The translations under genes were made by a program, and so were the position numbers. From contig JAZBRS010000075.1 of assembly GCA_037176725.1 (NCBI GenBank), forward strand, positions 76,448,001-76,512,000: a DNA stretch of 64,000 nucleotides. The letters run 5' to 3'. The DNA is from Posidonia oceanica. Its lineage: Eukaryota > Streptophyta > Magnoliopsida > Alismatales > Posidoniaceae. The notes beneath the pieces are model-generated. The model was not told the DNA's origin and searched no databases. It saw nothing but the letters and a program-made list of their open reading frames with translations. Positions 9,451 through 20,576 of this stretch are shown here, piece by piece; position 1 is the first letter of the stretch; the number at the start of each line of letters is the position of its first letter.

Positions 9451-12165
9451 CGATGCAAATGGCATGCAAATGAATGCAGTGCAAGAGTTCGGGAAGATAT
9501 ACCTGGAGATCCGGGAGTCTGATCGGAGATCTGCTTGGTCCATGCTGAAGAGCGCCTCGCTGCGGTCGCCTGGGCAGCTTACTTGGGGAGATCCAACGGT
9601 CGGATTGAAAGATATCGCGGCTCCGGAGCAGAAGGGCCAGAACAGGAGAGAAGAATAGATCTAAGTGTCCAGGAGGTCCTAGGGGTGTGCTGGAGGTCCT
9701 CCCAAGTGAAAGGGAGTTAGAAGCGCTTAGTGTATGCAAAGGGGAACTTAAATGCAAGATTAAGATGGATGCGGAATGCATGCAAAGCCAGAAAAGATAA
9801 GGAAAAGCCATTTGGAAAGAACGGGGGTTTAAAAGTATTTTTTTTGAAAAAGGAAGGGGCTAAAATGCAAATTTTCCAGAAAACAGGGGTTCTAGGGAGT
9901 CCGGGAATGCAAATGGAGGGTTTACATGCAATTTTTGCAAACATGGGAGTTAAAATGCAACTTAGGGGTAAAACAGTCTTTTCACATAATTTTTCAAAAG
10001 ATGCAAGGCTCTATGTGTGATTTTCAAATCATGCAGGGTCTGAAAATGCAATTTTATATGCAAAATATACTCTGAAAAATAGATTACAGGATTGCAATGT
10101 GATTTTTAAAAAGATCAGGGTCAAAAATGCAATACAATAAGCTAAAAATGCATGCAAGAGTTACTGTCCATTTAAAATGGACCTAAATGCAAATATGCAA
10201 AAACAAGGGGGAGAGAAATGCAATGCAGTATGCAAAATAAGAAATAACAGCTAAGTTCCTACAGTGCATGGACTTACATGCAAAAATAGAAACATGCAGG
10301 GACCTAGAATGCAATGCAGTATGGTAAAATGCAAGCAAATAAATGAACTGATTTGAGACAGGACCTATGTGCAAAAATCGAAAGCAGAGGGGCTATAACA
10401 TGAAAAGTTACAACTACACAGCACAGTAAAAGGACCAGAATGAAAATACTGAAAAACAGGAATAAGATAGGCAATTTAGCATGATACTAAATTAAAAACT
10501 AAGCAACTTAAATAAACTAAGGACCAGAACGCAAAAATGTAAAAACTTAAGGCAGGAATGTAATATTTGCATGAAAACTTTATAACTGGAAAAATAAACC
10601 AACAGTGAACTGCCGGCGGTGGCTGACACTGTAGCCGAATGCCACCGGAGCTCACCACCGCCGGCACAGGGAGCTGCGGAGATGCTGATCGGCGGAGGGT
10701 GCTACCGGCGTTCGTGCGGAGCTTCGGAGACTGTCGGAGCGATGTTCTGTTGGGCGGAGCGTCCGGAGAACAGGAGGCCGGCGCCGGAGAAGACAGTCTG
10801 TCCGGCGACTTGCAGGCGGAGCTGGAGGGCTTGGAAGCCACTTCTGGTTGGCGGAGAAGCAGAAGAGGAAGGAGGGAGAGCTGAGGGGGGAAGAAAATAC
10901 CTCCTCCCGCGTCTGGAACGCGCTCCCGACGTCGGTCGACCTTGCAGAAGTCGGCGAGCTCGGCCTGGCTACTGCGGGTGCCGTCTGCTACTTCTGGGTG
11001 TCTGGTTCTGCTCAACACGACGCTCCGGAGCTTGCTGAACGACCGGAGGGCAGCTGCGAAGATCGGCGCGACGGATGGGTTCAGTGGATTCACCACGGGT
11101 CACCGGAGGTGGGGAGAGGTGTTCGCTGCTCCTCAGGCCGAACGGAGCCTTCTGGCAGGTTGCTGGATGTCTGGTGATGGTGTGTGGGAGCTTGAATTGG
11201 GCAGTGGAGTGCTGTGGTGAAGGTTGTGGATTGGATTGGTTTTCGGACAGAAATTGGGGCAAGTGTTTGTGGTGGTTTGTTCGGTCTGTGGTGAGGTTTG
11301 TAGGTGAAGCTTTGGGGGGTTAGAAAGCTGGTGATCAGCGAGTAACTAGGAAGAGTTTGGGGTGGATTGGTGGTCTGGAGTGCGGGGAATTTCAGAATGG
11401 GTTCGAGGTGGGTTCTGGCTGGGTTTTAGGGGGGCTGGAGGCGAAATAGGGGGCCGTTCTCTGTGTGGAATCCTGGGTGAAGTTGCAGGTGACTTGGGTG
11501 AGATTGGGGAAGGAATTCCGGAGGATTTTGGGGGCGTTCCCGGCTTTGGTTTGCTGTGGAAAGACGGGCGGAAGGTCCGGCGTTTCTGGGTGGTTTTCTC
11601 AGGAAGAAAGGTGCTCTCTCTCTCTGGGAATTCGCTGGAATCCTCCTCCTCTCTTTCGGGATGTTCTCCCTGATCTTTTCTCCTCCCTTTCCCCTCTGAA
11701 ATCGGCTCTTACTTCCCTCCCCTTTTCTGCCTGACTTCTGACGACTCCTCTCCTCTCGGCTCTGCAGGTCTGCGGCAATTGAATGTCGGCGTGGCGATGG
11801 CAGGCGCATGGGCGACGTTCGGCGCACCAGTCTGGCTCGAGCAGGAGGTGACAGGTCAGGCAGGCAGAGGCGCAGGCCAGCGGCTACTGTAGCTGGTGGC
11901 AGGCGCGCGGGAGGAGGACGACGGCACTGTAGCAGCGGGCCGGGCCGAAATTTCGAAAAAAGGAAAAAAAGGTGAACGGGCTGATAAGCCCAGTAAGGAA
12001 GAAAAGGGGAATAAAAAAGAAGGAAGAAAGAAAGATGGAAAGAAAAAATAGGAGAAAATAAGATAAAAATAAATAAAAATATGGGATGACTTGGGTTGTA
12101 GGTTAGGTGTATATCTGGATTTTTTAATGACCGTTTTTAGGTTAATTAGTGTGTTTTAGGCTTGA

Positions 12166-12184
12166 TTAGGGTTTTAGGGTTTTA
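12166..12184 (-). promoter_or_regulatory. Two telomere-like boxes in the LTR
   Basis: The sense strand reads AAAACCCTAAAACCCTAA, two overlapping AAACCCTA-type boxes. Such telo-boxes occur in promoters of some plant growth-related genes. The same pair is at 25060-25078, and one box survives at 48824-48836. A promoter role here is inference only, since no start site could be placed. Confidence 0.35.
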
Positions 12185-13543
12185 TTTTGTTTTTAATCCA
12201 TTTCCCACTTGATTAAGTGTTGGTTAAATTCTTTTAAATTGTTTTTAAAATTGTGTTTTCTTGTTAAGTATTTTAGGATGTTAATTAGGATTTTTAGGAT
12301 TTATTTTCATATTATTTTGAGTGGGTTTTGGGGCTTTTAGTTCTAGTCTTTTATGTTTTCCCTTTTTAAGTCTCTTGACCTAGGTTTTTGATTTTTATTT
12401 GTTAATTCTTCTTGATGTTTTTTAGTTGGATTTTTCTGGTTTGATTAAGTGTTTTAAGTCTTTTAACTGTACTTTCTTTTCCTTTTTTAATTAAGTTCTT
12501 ATGTTGTTTCTTTCTTATGTTTATTAGGTTAAGTTTTTTGTTCTCTTTAATTACTTGTTTTAGTATTTGATTTTTAATTCTTCTCTCTAGGGTTTGTTTT
12601 TTAATTCTTTTAGTGGGGTTTTCATTTTTGGTAGGTTCTGATTTTATTTCAGTTTTTTAGTTGATTTTACAGTATTTTATTTTAGTTTGTTTTGCATTTT
12701 TTAGTTTGCATGCTTGATTTTCTTTTTAGCTTGATTTAATTAAGCTTGGGTTTTTAATTATTTATTTAATGTTTTTAATTGCTTTTTCTTGGGATTCTGA
12801 TTTGTTTCTTTTAGGTCTTGGGGTTTTACAGATTTTTAAGGATTTTTGAGGTTTTTTGCAAAGGAAAGAAGAAGAAAAGAAAAAGAAGAAGAAAAAAGGA
12901 AAAAAAGGGAATAAAAGGGAAAGAGGTAGGTTTGAGGGAAAAGATTTTTTAAAATTCAAGGAAGATGGTAAAAATAAAATAAAAATAGGAATAAGATAGA
13001 GAAGGGATAGGAGTACAAAGGGGGCCCGCTGCCAAGCCAGAAGGAGGGCGAGAAGGGGATGAAAAGAGAGACGATAATCAGGAGCGAGAGAGGAGAGAGA
13101 AAACGATAATCCCGGAGAGAGAAAACGATAATTCCAGCGAAAAGGGGTCTTAGGAGTCTCGGACAGGGGTGAAATTTGGCGGGTGCGGGGTATAGGGTTT
13201 CTAGTTCCGGTCCTGGAGTTTTGGTTCAGTTTTGAGGAAGTTTTGGAGGGGTTTTAAGGTGTAGAAAAAGGGTATTTTGGCCTAAGTTTCCTAGGGTTTT
13301 TGGGAGGGGTCTGATTTGAGATTTTGCAGGCTTTTTGGTGGGTTTACCAAGTCATCAGGGGTGAGTGTTCCTATGAGTTTTGGTGGGTTTTCAGGTTCGG
13401 GGAAGGGGGGTAAGCTCAGGTCAAGTTTAGGCTTGTTTTGAGGGAAAAGAAGGAGAGGAAGGTGTGGATTTGGGTCTAGGTTCGGGTCCAGCAGCCACCG
13501 GAAGGCTCCAAACGATCCAGCCTGTCAAAATGGGGTGTCAACA

Positions 13544-13548
13544 GATAC
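13544..13548. repeat. Target site duplication, right copy (GATAC)
   Basis: The second copy of the 5-bp duplication made by the solo-LTR insertion. RT coding sequence of element A resumes directly after it. Confidence 0.95.
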
Positions 13549-14157
13549 ATACCCGGATCCGGCCGTCCTTCTTGGGCACTGGGACGATGTTTGCAAGCCA
13601 TTCAGGGTAAAGGACGACCTTTAAAAAGTTAACATCAAGCTGCTTCATTATTTCTTCCTTGATCATGAGCAGCCACTGTGGTCGCCATCTTCTCAGCTTC
13701 TGCTTCACCGGCTTGGCATCTGGCTTCAAGGGCAAGTTATGGACCACTATTTCAACATCCAGGCCGACCATGTCTTCATAAGTCCAGGTGAAGACATCCG
13801 TATACTCCCTCAGGAATGCGATGAACTCTATCCTGACTTGCGGTGATAGCAGGGCACTGATGCGAACTTCTTTGGTTTCTTCGGCTGTGCCGAGGTTAAT
13901 AGTTTCTGTTTCTTCCTCAACATGCAGATTGGGACCTTCTGGGTCGTCGTCATAGGGCCGGAACTCAGGCGAGGGGTCATCATTCTCATCTTCGCCTGTA
14001 TTATCTTCCTCTCCGTATGCGACAAGTTCCGAGAGAATCTCCTTTTCGAAAGTGGGGTTTGTCACATCGAAGTAGTGTAGGAGTTCTGCTTCTTGGCCCT
14101 GGTGACGCCTCAGGATGGTCACGCCTACCCGAGTGTTTCTGTATCTTCGGCGTGCGA
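13544..14157 (-). pseudogene. pol: Element A pol, 5' part of RT
   Basis: Codes for the linker and the N-terminal part of RT (KQKLRRWRPQW, then VPVPKKDGRIRVCI), where it is cut by the solo LTR. It is out of frame with the upstream gag-protease frame. Element B has CT at the matching place, so A lost 2 bp at about 14157 (GACCT-GCTCT against GACCTCTGCTCT). In B the whole is one frame, so the shift is damage and not programmed frameshifting. Confidence 0.88.
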
Positions 14158-17100
14158 CCTGCTCTGATGGCTTCTGCTGTCTGCTTTGCTGCTGGTGATA
14201 CTGCTGCATGTTCTGTTGCCACTGCTGAAGGCCCTGCTGACCCTGCGATTAATGCTGCTGATGATTCTGCCGCTGAAACTTCTGACAACTCTGTCACTGA
14301 CTCTGCTCTTTGCTCTGTTACTGCTGCTGCGCAACCTGCTGGTGTCTCTTCTTCTGAATCTGCCAACGTACTTGTGGAAGGCATATGCTGTACAAGCCAT
14401 CTGGACCCACCCTTGGTTTGAAGAGTAATGAGCTCGTCGGGTCTGAGGGAATCCGACACCACTGAGCTTTCTCCGAGGACCATGATGGAGGTGGAGCCCT
14501 CTCGCAAAGGAGGATCTGTAACCACGGCTTTTCCTTTCCTTTCTGCGGCTTGGTGTCGTGCCAGGTCTTCTACTATGGATTCGAGCTGTTCCTGGTAAAG
14601 CAGCTCTAAATCAGACATCCATGAATCAACCTGGGCTTCTACCGCCCCTTCTTCTTCCTCATCCGGAGGTGAATCGACATAGTAGGCGCCGAGGGCCTGA
14701 GGCACTGGCTCGGCTGCGAGATGGATTACTGTCTCTGGTACTTGTGTCTTCTGACTCACGGGCGCGCCTGATTGCGACTGTCCCGGCAAGGGAGACCCAG
14801 ATGGTCTAGTCAGAGGGATTGCAGATGGGTATGCTGCCAGAGTGACTGCTGCTATCAGAGGATGGGCAGGGATGCTCTCTTGAAGGCCCGAGGGCCGGGA
14901 GACCGCGATGATCAGCTGGTTCTCCGGGACTGGTGATGACGACGAGAGCTCGGCTTCCGATACCATAGGATCTGGCCATGAAAGTTGCCGTTCTGCGGCG
15001 AGGAGGTGCATGACTGATTGAGCTGGCTGTATTGCCTGTGGCGCGGCCTCTGAAAAGGGCTGAGCTGTGCTGCTGACTGAACTCAGCGATTGACCTTTCT
15101 GCGAAGGTGGTAGTTGCACTGATGCGACAAGGGTTGCATGCGAACTGACTGACTGTGCTTGAGCTGGTGCTGGTATTACTGCCAAATCTGCCAAGGGTTC
15201 TGTCAAGTCCGCTGCTTCATGATCTGTGGAAGAAGTGGCCAGATAAACCGACTGATGTGCTGTTGTATCGGGCTGGCTTTCGCTGCAAGTCTGAACTACC
15301 CCTGATGCGCACGACTGTTCCTCGTCCGAGTAGTAGTCCTCAACGCAGACCCAGTCCTCCTCCGGTGGCGGAGGGCTTTGACACGGCTCCGGCTGCACTA
15401 CGGCTCGAACTGCGCCTGAGTCCAAGATGCCTGCGCTCGTGAAATTGGCCAAGCTCCGAGGTATGACCATTCTCTGATTTTTTGCTTGCGGGCGCTTGCC
15501 TTTATCGGAGTGAGGGTCGTAACCTAGACCCTCGTTGTCTCTTCGTTCTTCCGCCATGATTGGCTCAGCGATTCCTTGGCCATGTCGCCCGAGCGGTGTC
15601 CCTTTGACGTAGCCCCACCTGTGACAAACGTTCTCGACCATCTGAAAGGGGTTGTTGTGAACGGCCAAGGAGTTGACACGCTCAAGATCTGGTAAAAAGT
15701 TAACCGGCTCGCGCCGATTAACGCGATACAAGGCGTTCGATAGATCAGGGTCAAAGGGGACAGTCCGCGAAGAGATAGAGGAAACCGCCTCGATCCGCTC
15801 CTTCTCAAAATTCTCTGCCATGACCACGATAACATCGTCGCCTCGGCGAAACTTGATCATGCGATGGAGGGTCGAGGGGATAACCTGATGCTTGTGGAGC
15901 CAAGGGCGCCCAAGCAGAAAGTTGAAGTTAGGTTCCAAGTCGACGACGTAGAATTCCACATCGAATGTGACCGGACCAATGATCAGAGGAATAATCAAAA
16001 TCCCTAGAGCGTCGTGGTGAGTGTTATCGAAGGCTGTCATTCCCTTTACAGCTGGCGTAATGTCCTCAGCCTTGAATCCGAGCTTAGTTGCTGTTCGCAA
16101 GGGACAGACATTAAGGCCTGACCCATTATCGACCAGTGTAAGGGGAATGCGAAAGTTCTTGTACTGCACCGTGACAAACAAGGGTTGATTGTGATTAATC
16201 CCCGCCGGAGGCAGCTCGTCACTCGTGAAAGTGATGACCTGGGGCTCCGCGATCATTCCAACCATGCTTTCCAAGGCGGCAGGTTCTATGGCTTGGGACA
16301 CACGGGCGGCTTGGAACACGCGAAGGAAAGCTTCGCGGTGCTCGGCCGAAGTGTGTATCAGGTCCCAGATGGATATGTCGGCTTTAACTTTTTTGAGCTG
16401 GGATGTGATGTCGGCTTTAGGCTGGCTTTTCTTGGTAGCAGGTGGTGCAGTTGTAGGGACAGGTTCAGCTATGGTGGATTCAAGAGGCTGGCCTGAAGGT
16501 GGTGAGACTGTAGGCTGGGCTAAAGGCGATGGTATTGCAGGTTCTGGGCGGCTGGGCCTGGTTACTGGTGCCGGAGGTCGGTAGACCCTCCCCGATCGCG
16601 TCACTTCCGCACACATTTCTGTGGCGTAACTGTAGGGTACGCGATGGGTATCCCGGGTTAGGTTGATAACCACGGGAGCGCGTGCCGTGAGCACGAGAGG
16701 GGCTATAGGCTGAGGAGGACATGGGTAGGTAGGTAGTTGGGAAGGCAAGCTAGGTGGGGACTGAGGTCTTGCTAGTAGGTGCACGGGAAGCTCTGGCTGA
16801 GGTCTTGCTAGGAGATGTATTGGGGCTTGGGCCCGGGAAAGCATGGCGGCTGATGCAGGAGAACGCTCCGGCCTGGCGCGCGGTCGGATCATATGAACGC
16901 CCGACTCGGAACCGGCGATGGCTGCAAGATAGCGAGAGACTGGAAAGGGGGTTGAAATATCATGGATAAGCTCGGAAGGATCTACCACGGATGTGAGAGA
17001 TCCGGAAGGAAACAAAGAGTGAATTCCTGAGGTCCCCGCGCCTCCTGAATAGGAGTGCTCCGGCAGGGGTCGGCGGACAACATTAGCTGGGGTAGATGCT

Positions 17101-19244
17101 GATGCAGGTGCATGAGATGGTGCAGAAGTGGATGCCTCGTGCGTGTCGATCACAATCGTTCCCGATTCGATCAAGTCCTGGATAGCATTCCGGAGAGTGA
17201 AACAACTATTAGTCGAATGCCCGACGCTTCGATGAAAGTCGCAGAAAAGGTTCGCCTTAAACCAATGCGGTAGTGGATTTGGCGGCGGGCGAACCTCCGG
17301 AAATCTCAGGGGCGACGCAACCTTCGGGAGGACGGCAGTGAGCGGTTCCACCAGTGGGGCGAACTTCCGCTTCTCCATGGGTGGCCGTCTCGGCCTCTGG
17401 AATTGTCCTTGCTGAACCGGTGCGGCAGGATAGACCGGTCGAGCGGTGGTAGTGATTTGTGGTGTAGGGTGTGCCCTAGGTGCAGGTGCGTAATAGATCT
17501 GAGGGGGGGCAGGCCGGGACGCCAGACGGACGGGCACAGCAGGGGAGTCGACGTATGCGACAACGGGCTTCGGCGGATCCTTCCTCTTGGGACGATTGTT
17601 GTTGAGACCGCTGTTGTTGTTGATGGCGCTGCTGCTACTACCGTCGTTGCTGGCGGGGGCCTGCTTGGCAAGCACAGAGAGTGCGGGGAAGTTGCCACTC
17701 CGCAACGAACTCTCTACGCGAGTGCCAGCTCGAATCAATGCAGTGAAGGTTGTGACGGGTTGGATGCTAAGCAAAGCTCCGGTAGACGGCTGTGCCCCTT
17801 TTATGATGATCTCGATAGACTCCTCGTCGGAGGGCCTATCTCGAACTTGCGAGGCAAGGGCACGCCAGCGGCCGACGTACTCCCCGAACGGCTCGCCCGG
17901 ATTCTGCTTGGTTGCGATCAAGTCCGCGCGCTTTGGGACCAAATCGAGGTTGAAGGAGTACTGTTCCAAGAACGCCTGGCTTAGGTCGTTCCAAGTCTTA
18001 ATCGTAGCCATGTCAAGCGAGGTAAACCACTTGAGGGCCGGACCAGACAAACTCTTTTGGAACAGACGGATCAGCAACCTCTCGTCTGCCTGGAGTTGGG
18101 CGAGATCACCGCAGTACGCCTTCAGATGGGCTATGGGGCAGCCCCTACCATCATACTTCTCGAAGTCCGGTATTTTGAACTTCGGGGGGAGTACCGCCTC
18201 TGGGAAACAGCAGAGGTCTCGGAACTGGTAGGTCTGGTGGTCCGTGCCCTGCACTAGACGTAGTGCCTTCTCCAGAACATCCATCCTGTTGTTGATGGGG
18301 TCTGGAATAGCTGCTACAGGTGATGGGGCAGCGGGGGCAGGGACCACGTATGCTGATTGGGTCGCACCGAGGTGCTCCTCCGGATCCACCATCACGTCGC
18401 CTGGTGACGCAAGGTGATGGCCGGCATACCCGTGCTGTGGTGGAGTGCAAGGAGGGATGCATGTGGAATTCTGAGCCTGATGCAAAGGAGGAGGATAGAT
18501 GGTATGCTGTGTGGTGGGTGCAGGATGATGGAGCATCAGCGGCCGTACCGGGGCGGTGCCGGGGGACGGGCCTGTGAGATACTGTGCTCCCACCAGTCCG
18601 AACGACTGGCCACCAGGTGGCGGAGGTGCATGCTGTGTGTGATGTGGTGCTGATGCAAGAGGCGGAATACGTGCCCCCATCGTCGGAACCGTGAGCAGTT
18701 GGGACGATGGTCTAGGCGGAAGTGCAGAGTGCAATGCAAGGTGTGCGAGAGCAGGCCGCACAGGAACCTCAGGAACAACAGGAGGGGAGGGAGGGCGGAC
18801 TGATAGAGCTATACCCTGCAGCCGCTGGATAGTGTCCATCAGTTGCTGGTACTGCTCTTCAGGCGTCCCGTCAGTGGGAACACTGAATTGCAGTGCCGGC
18901 GAGGGACCAGAACCAAGAGATCCGGACTATCCGGGAGACTGGAATCCTAGGGCAAGAGTCGCCGCAGCAGAAGGGGGGTCAAAAGTGGCAAAACCCTGAG
19001 AAGGTGGGGTCAGTGGTGCCTCCAGAACACGTGAAGTGGCCATCAAGATGGACTCGGCGACCGGATCAGGAGGAGCGAGCGTCTGCCACTGTCCCACAGC
19101 GAACTGGGGTGCCCCAGACGACAGAGGGGTAAAGCCTGACGTCACAGAGGGCACGGAGGGGTTTGAAACGGGAGCCGGAGGGGCCAGAGCGGGAACCACC
19201 TCCGAGGCAAGGGTGAGGGGGGTCTCGACAGTGCGCTGGGCCAT
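14158..19244 (-). pseudogene. gag: Element A gag-protease with G-patch
   Basis: The first ATG is at 19244 (MAQRTVE). A TAG at 18927-18929 (element B reads CAG) stops it after about 105 codons; the frame then stays open to the 2-bp loss near 14157. Order: proline-rich N-terminus; gag core with KFKIPDFEKYDG and ALKWFTSLD (about residues 330-500); a zinc-knuckle-like C-x2-H-x4-H-x4-C (CDFHRSVGHSTNSC, about residue 665); a retropepsin with the active site LVDNGSG (D-N-G, not D-T/S-G) and LLGRPWL; a G-patch (RWGYVKGTPLGRHGQG); and a long acidic, Ser/Ala/Glu-rich linker. The product would form particles and process the polyprotein if intact. Confidence 0.9.
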
Positions 19245-20556
19245 TGCTGACCGAGAGCGAGTCAAAACGGAGCTGCGACGAGGGAAAAGGGGACGGGCTC
19301 TACGAGGAGCTATGCTCGCAAAGACGAGTAGCTCAGAAAGAGATGGTCGAGCACAGATGTCTCAGCAGAGATGTCAGCAAGGGGAGGAACCCGAGCTCCA
19401 GCTAAGGAGATCGCTTACTGAACTCTGTTAAAGACACAACAGGAGACTAGGGTCAGAAAAAGAAGGATGCAAAATGCATTAAGTTATGGCATGAATGTCA
19501 TGTATGCTTTCTAGTATGCCCCCCCACCTAGCTAGTGTTTCCTAGCAAGGTTGTCTACTCCAGGTATCCCTGGGTGTACGGGTCACCGACTCGAGTCAGA
19601 AAAGTAGACTCCCTGTCTAACTCCCGGCCCAAAGCTCAGGTAATGACAGGGTGGTGCGTTGGTGGCCTCTACCCCGCCAAAGCGTAGGTGGTACCCTCCA
19701 CTAACACCGACACGACCCCGGACAAGGGGGGGCAGACCGACTGACTCACACCATGCCAAAGCATCGGGGTGAGAAGCCGGAACCGTCCTTCGCAGACTAG
19801 TAGGTGGACTCAGAGGAGAAGAATGCATGCCCTATATGATGCTTATGCAAATGATTAAAGTCTTTTATCTTGCACATTTTATCAGCCAAAAGGGAGTGAA
19901 GGATTGTTCAGAGTCTCTAGTTGCCCCTAAAAGTTCATTTTACTTGCATTTTTTAGTTAACCTTGGGGAGAGCAGACAAGTTTCTACTATCCTAAGCATG
20001 GCAAGTGCGAAAGGGAAGAAAATCAGTCAAGCATGGCAAGCAAACAATCATACAACACAACAAAAGGCATGTGCATGGCATGTGCAAGTGTTTGTGAGCA
20101 TAATGGTGAAGAAAAAACATTCATCAAGTCAAAAGGCATGTATGCAAAGTATGTGCGTGTGTAGTGACATAGCAAGTGTGTAAAAGGAAGCATTCACCAT
20201 TCAAAAAGCATGTATTGTTGCCAAACAAGCAGTAGGCATGCAATGTGCGAGAATTAAAGCAATAATGAGCAAGTAAGGCAAAAGAAATAAAAACAAGTAA
20301 GCTGTAAAGCAAACAAGAGCAGAGGGAAGGAAAAAAAGGCAAGCAAACAAGCAAGTTAGATAAAGCAGAGCAAGGCACAGCAAAACTAAGGCGAAAGCGG
20401 CCGAAAGGGGGTGCAAAACCTAAGCGAAGTAACCACGAGGCGACTTGCTAGGAGTTTGCACAGGAAAACGAGCAAAACAGACAAAAGAAACGCAAAGGCA
20501 AACAAAGAAAGCAAATCCCAAGCGAGCGAAAGCGAAAGCGAAAGCCGGAGTCTAGT
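19245..20556 (-). other. 5' leader of element A
   Basis: About 1.3 kb of non-coding DNA between the primer site and the gag ATG. From about 20017 to 20400 it is A-rich, with irregular repeats of GGCATGTGCA and AAGCAAG. A block at 19560-19800 has no evident structure. No gene is seen. A long leader is usual for Ogre-like elements. Confidence 0.6.
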
Positions 20557-20575
20557 ATCCCCAGCGGAGTCGCCA
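20557..20575 (-). other. Primer-binding site, tRNA-Arg type
   Basis: The plus strand reads ATCCCCAGCGGAGTCGCCA, which as I remember it equals the 3' end of plant tRNA-Arg(ACG) with CCA added, 19 of 19. It starts one base inside the LTR edge, as expected for minus-strand DNA priming. Arg-type primer sites are known in Ogre-like elements. The tRNA identity should be checked against a tRNA set. Confidence 0.85.
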
Positions 20576-20576
20576 C

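Larger units (their letters stand above)
7547..13543 (-). mobile_element. Solo LTR (5,997 bp) of the element A/B family
   Basis: Reads TGTTGACACCCC... to ...GGGATTACTACA on the minus strand, with TG/CA ends, and is flanked by the perfect duplication GATAC. It matches the 5' LTR of A (20577-26499) and the 3' LTR of B (44579-50196) along its length. No internal retrotransposon sequence is present, so it arose by recombination between the two LTRs of an element inserted in A's RT gene, or by an equivalent event. From its 5' side it contains three copies of an AAACGATAAT motif, a long T-rich tract, a GC-rich stretch at about 10600-11900, an 89-bp minisatellite and a hairpin near its 3' end. No ORF of recognisable function is seen in it. 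Confidence 0.95.

Noticed and set aside
10619..11827. GC-rich open frames in the LTR (plus and minus strands) as possible genes
   Set aside because: They overlap on both strands, have no recognisable domain, and are broken at the matching places in the other two LTRs (23360-24800 and 47250-48640).
12166..12184. Interstitial telomere array
   Set aside because: Only two units and conserved within the LTR, so it is an LTR motif and not a telomere remnant.
12010..12990. T-rich region of the LTR as a possible intron or AT-rich host intergenic DNA
   Set aside because: The same stretch is in all three LTRs and within their TG/CA ends, so it is part of the LTR.
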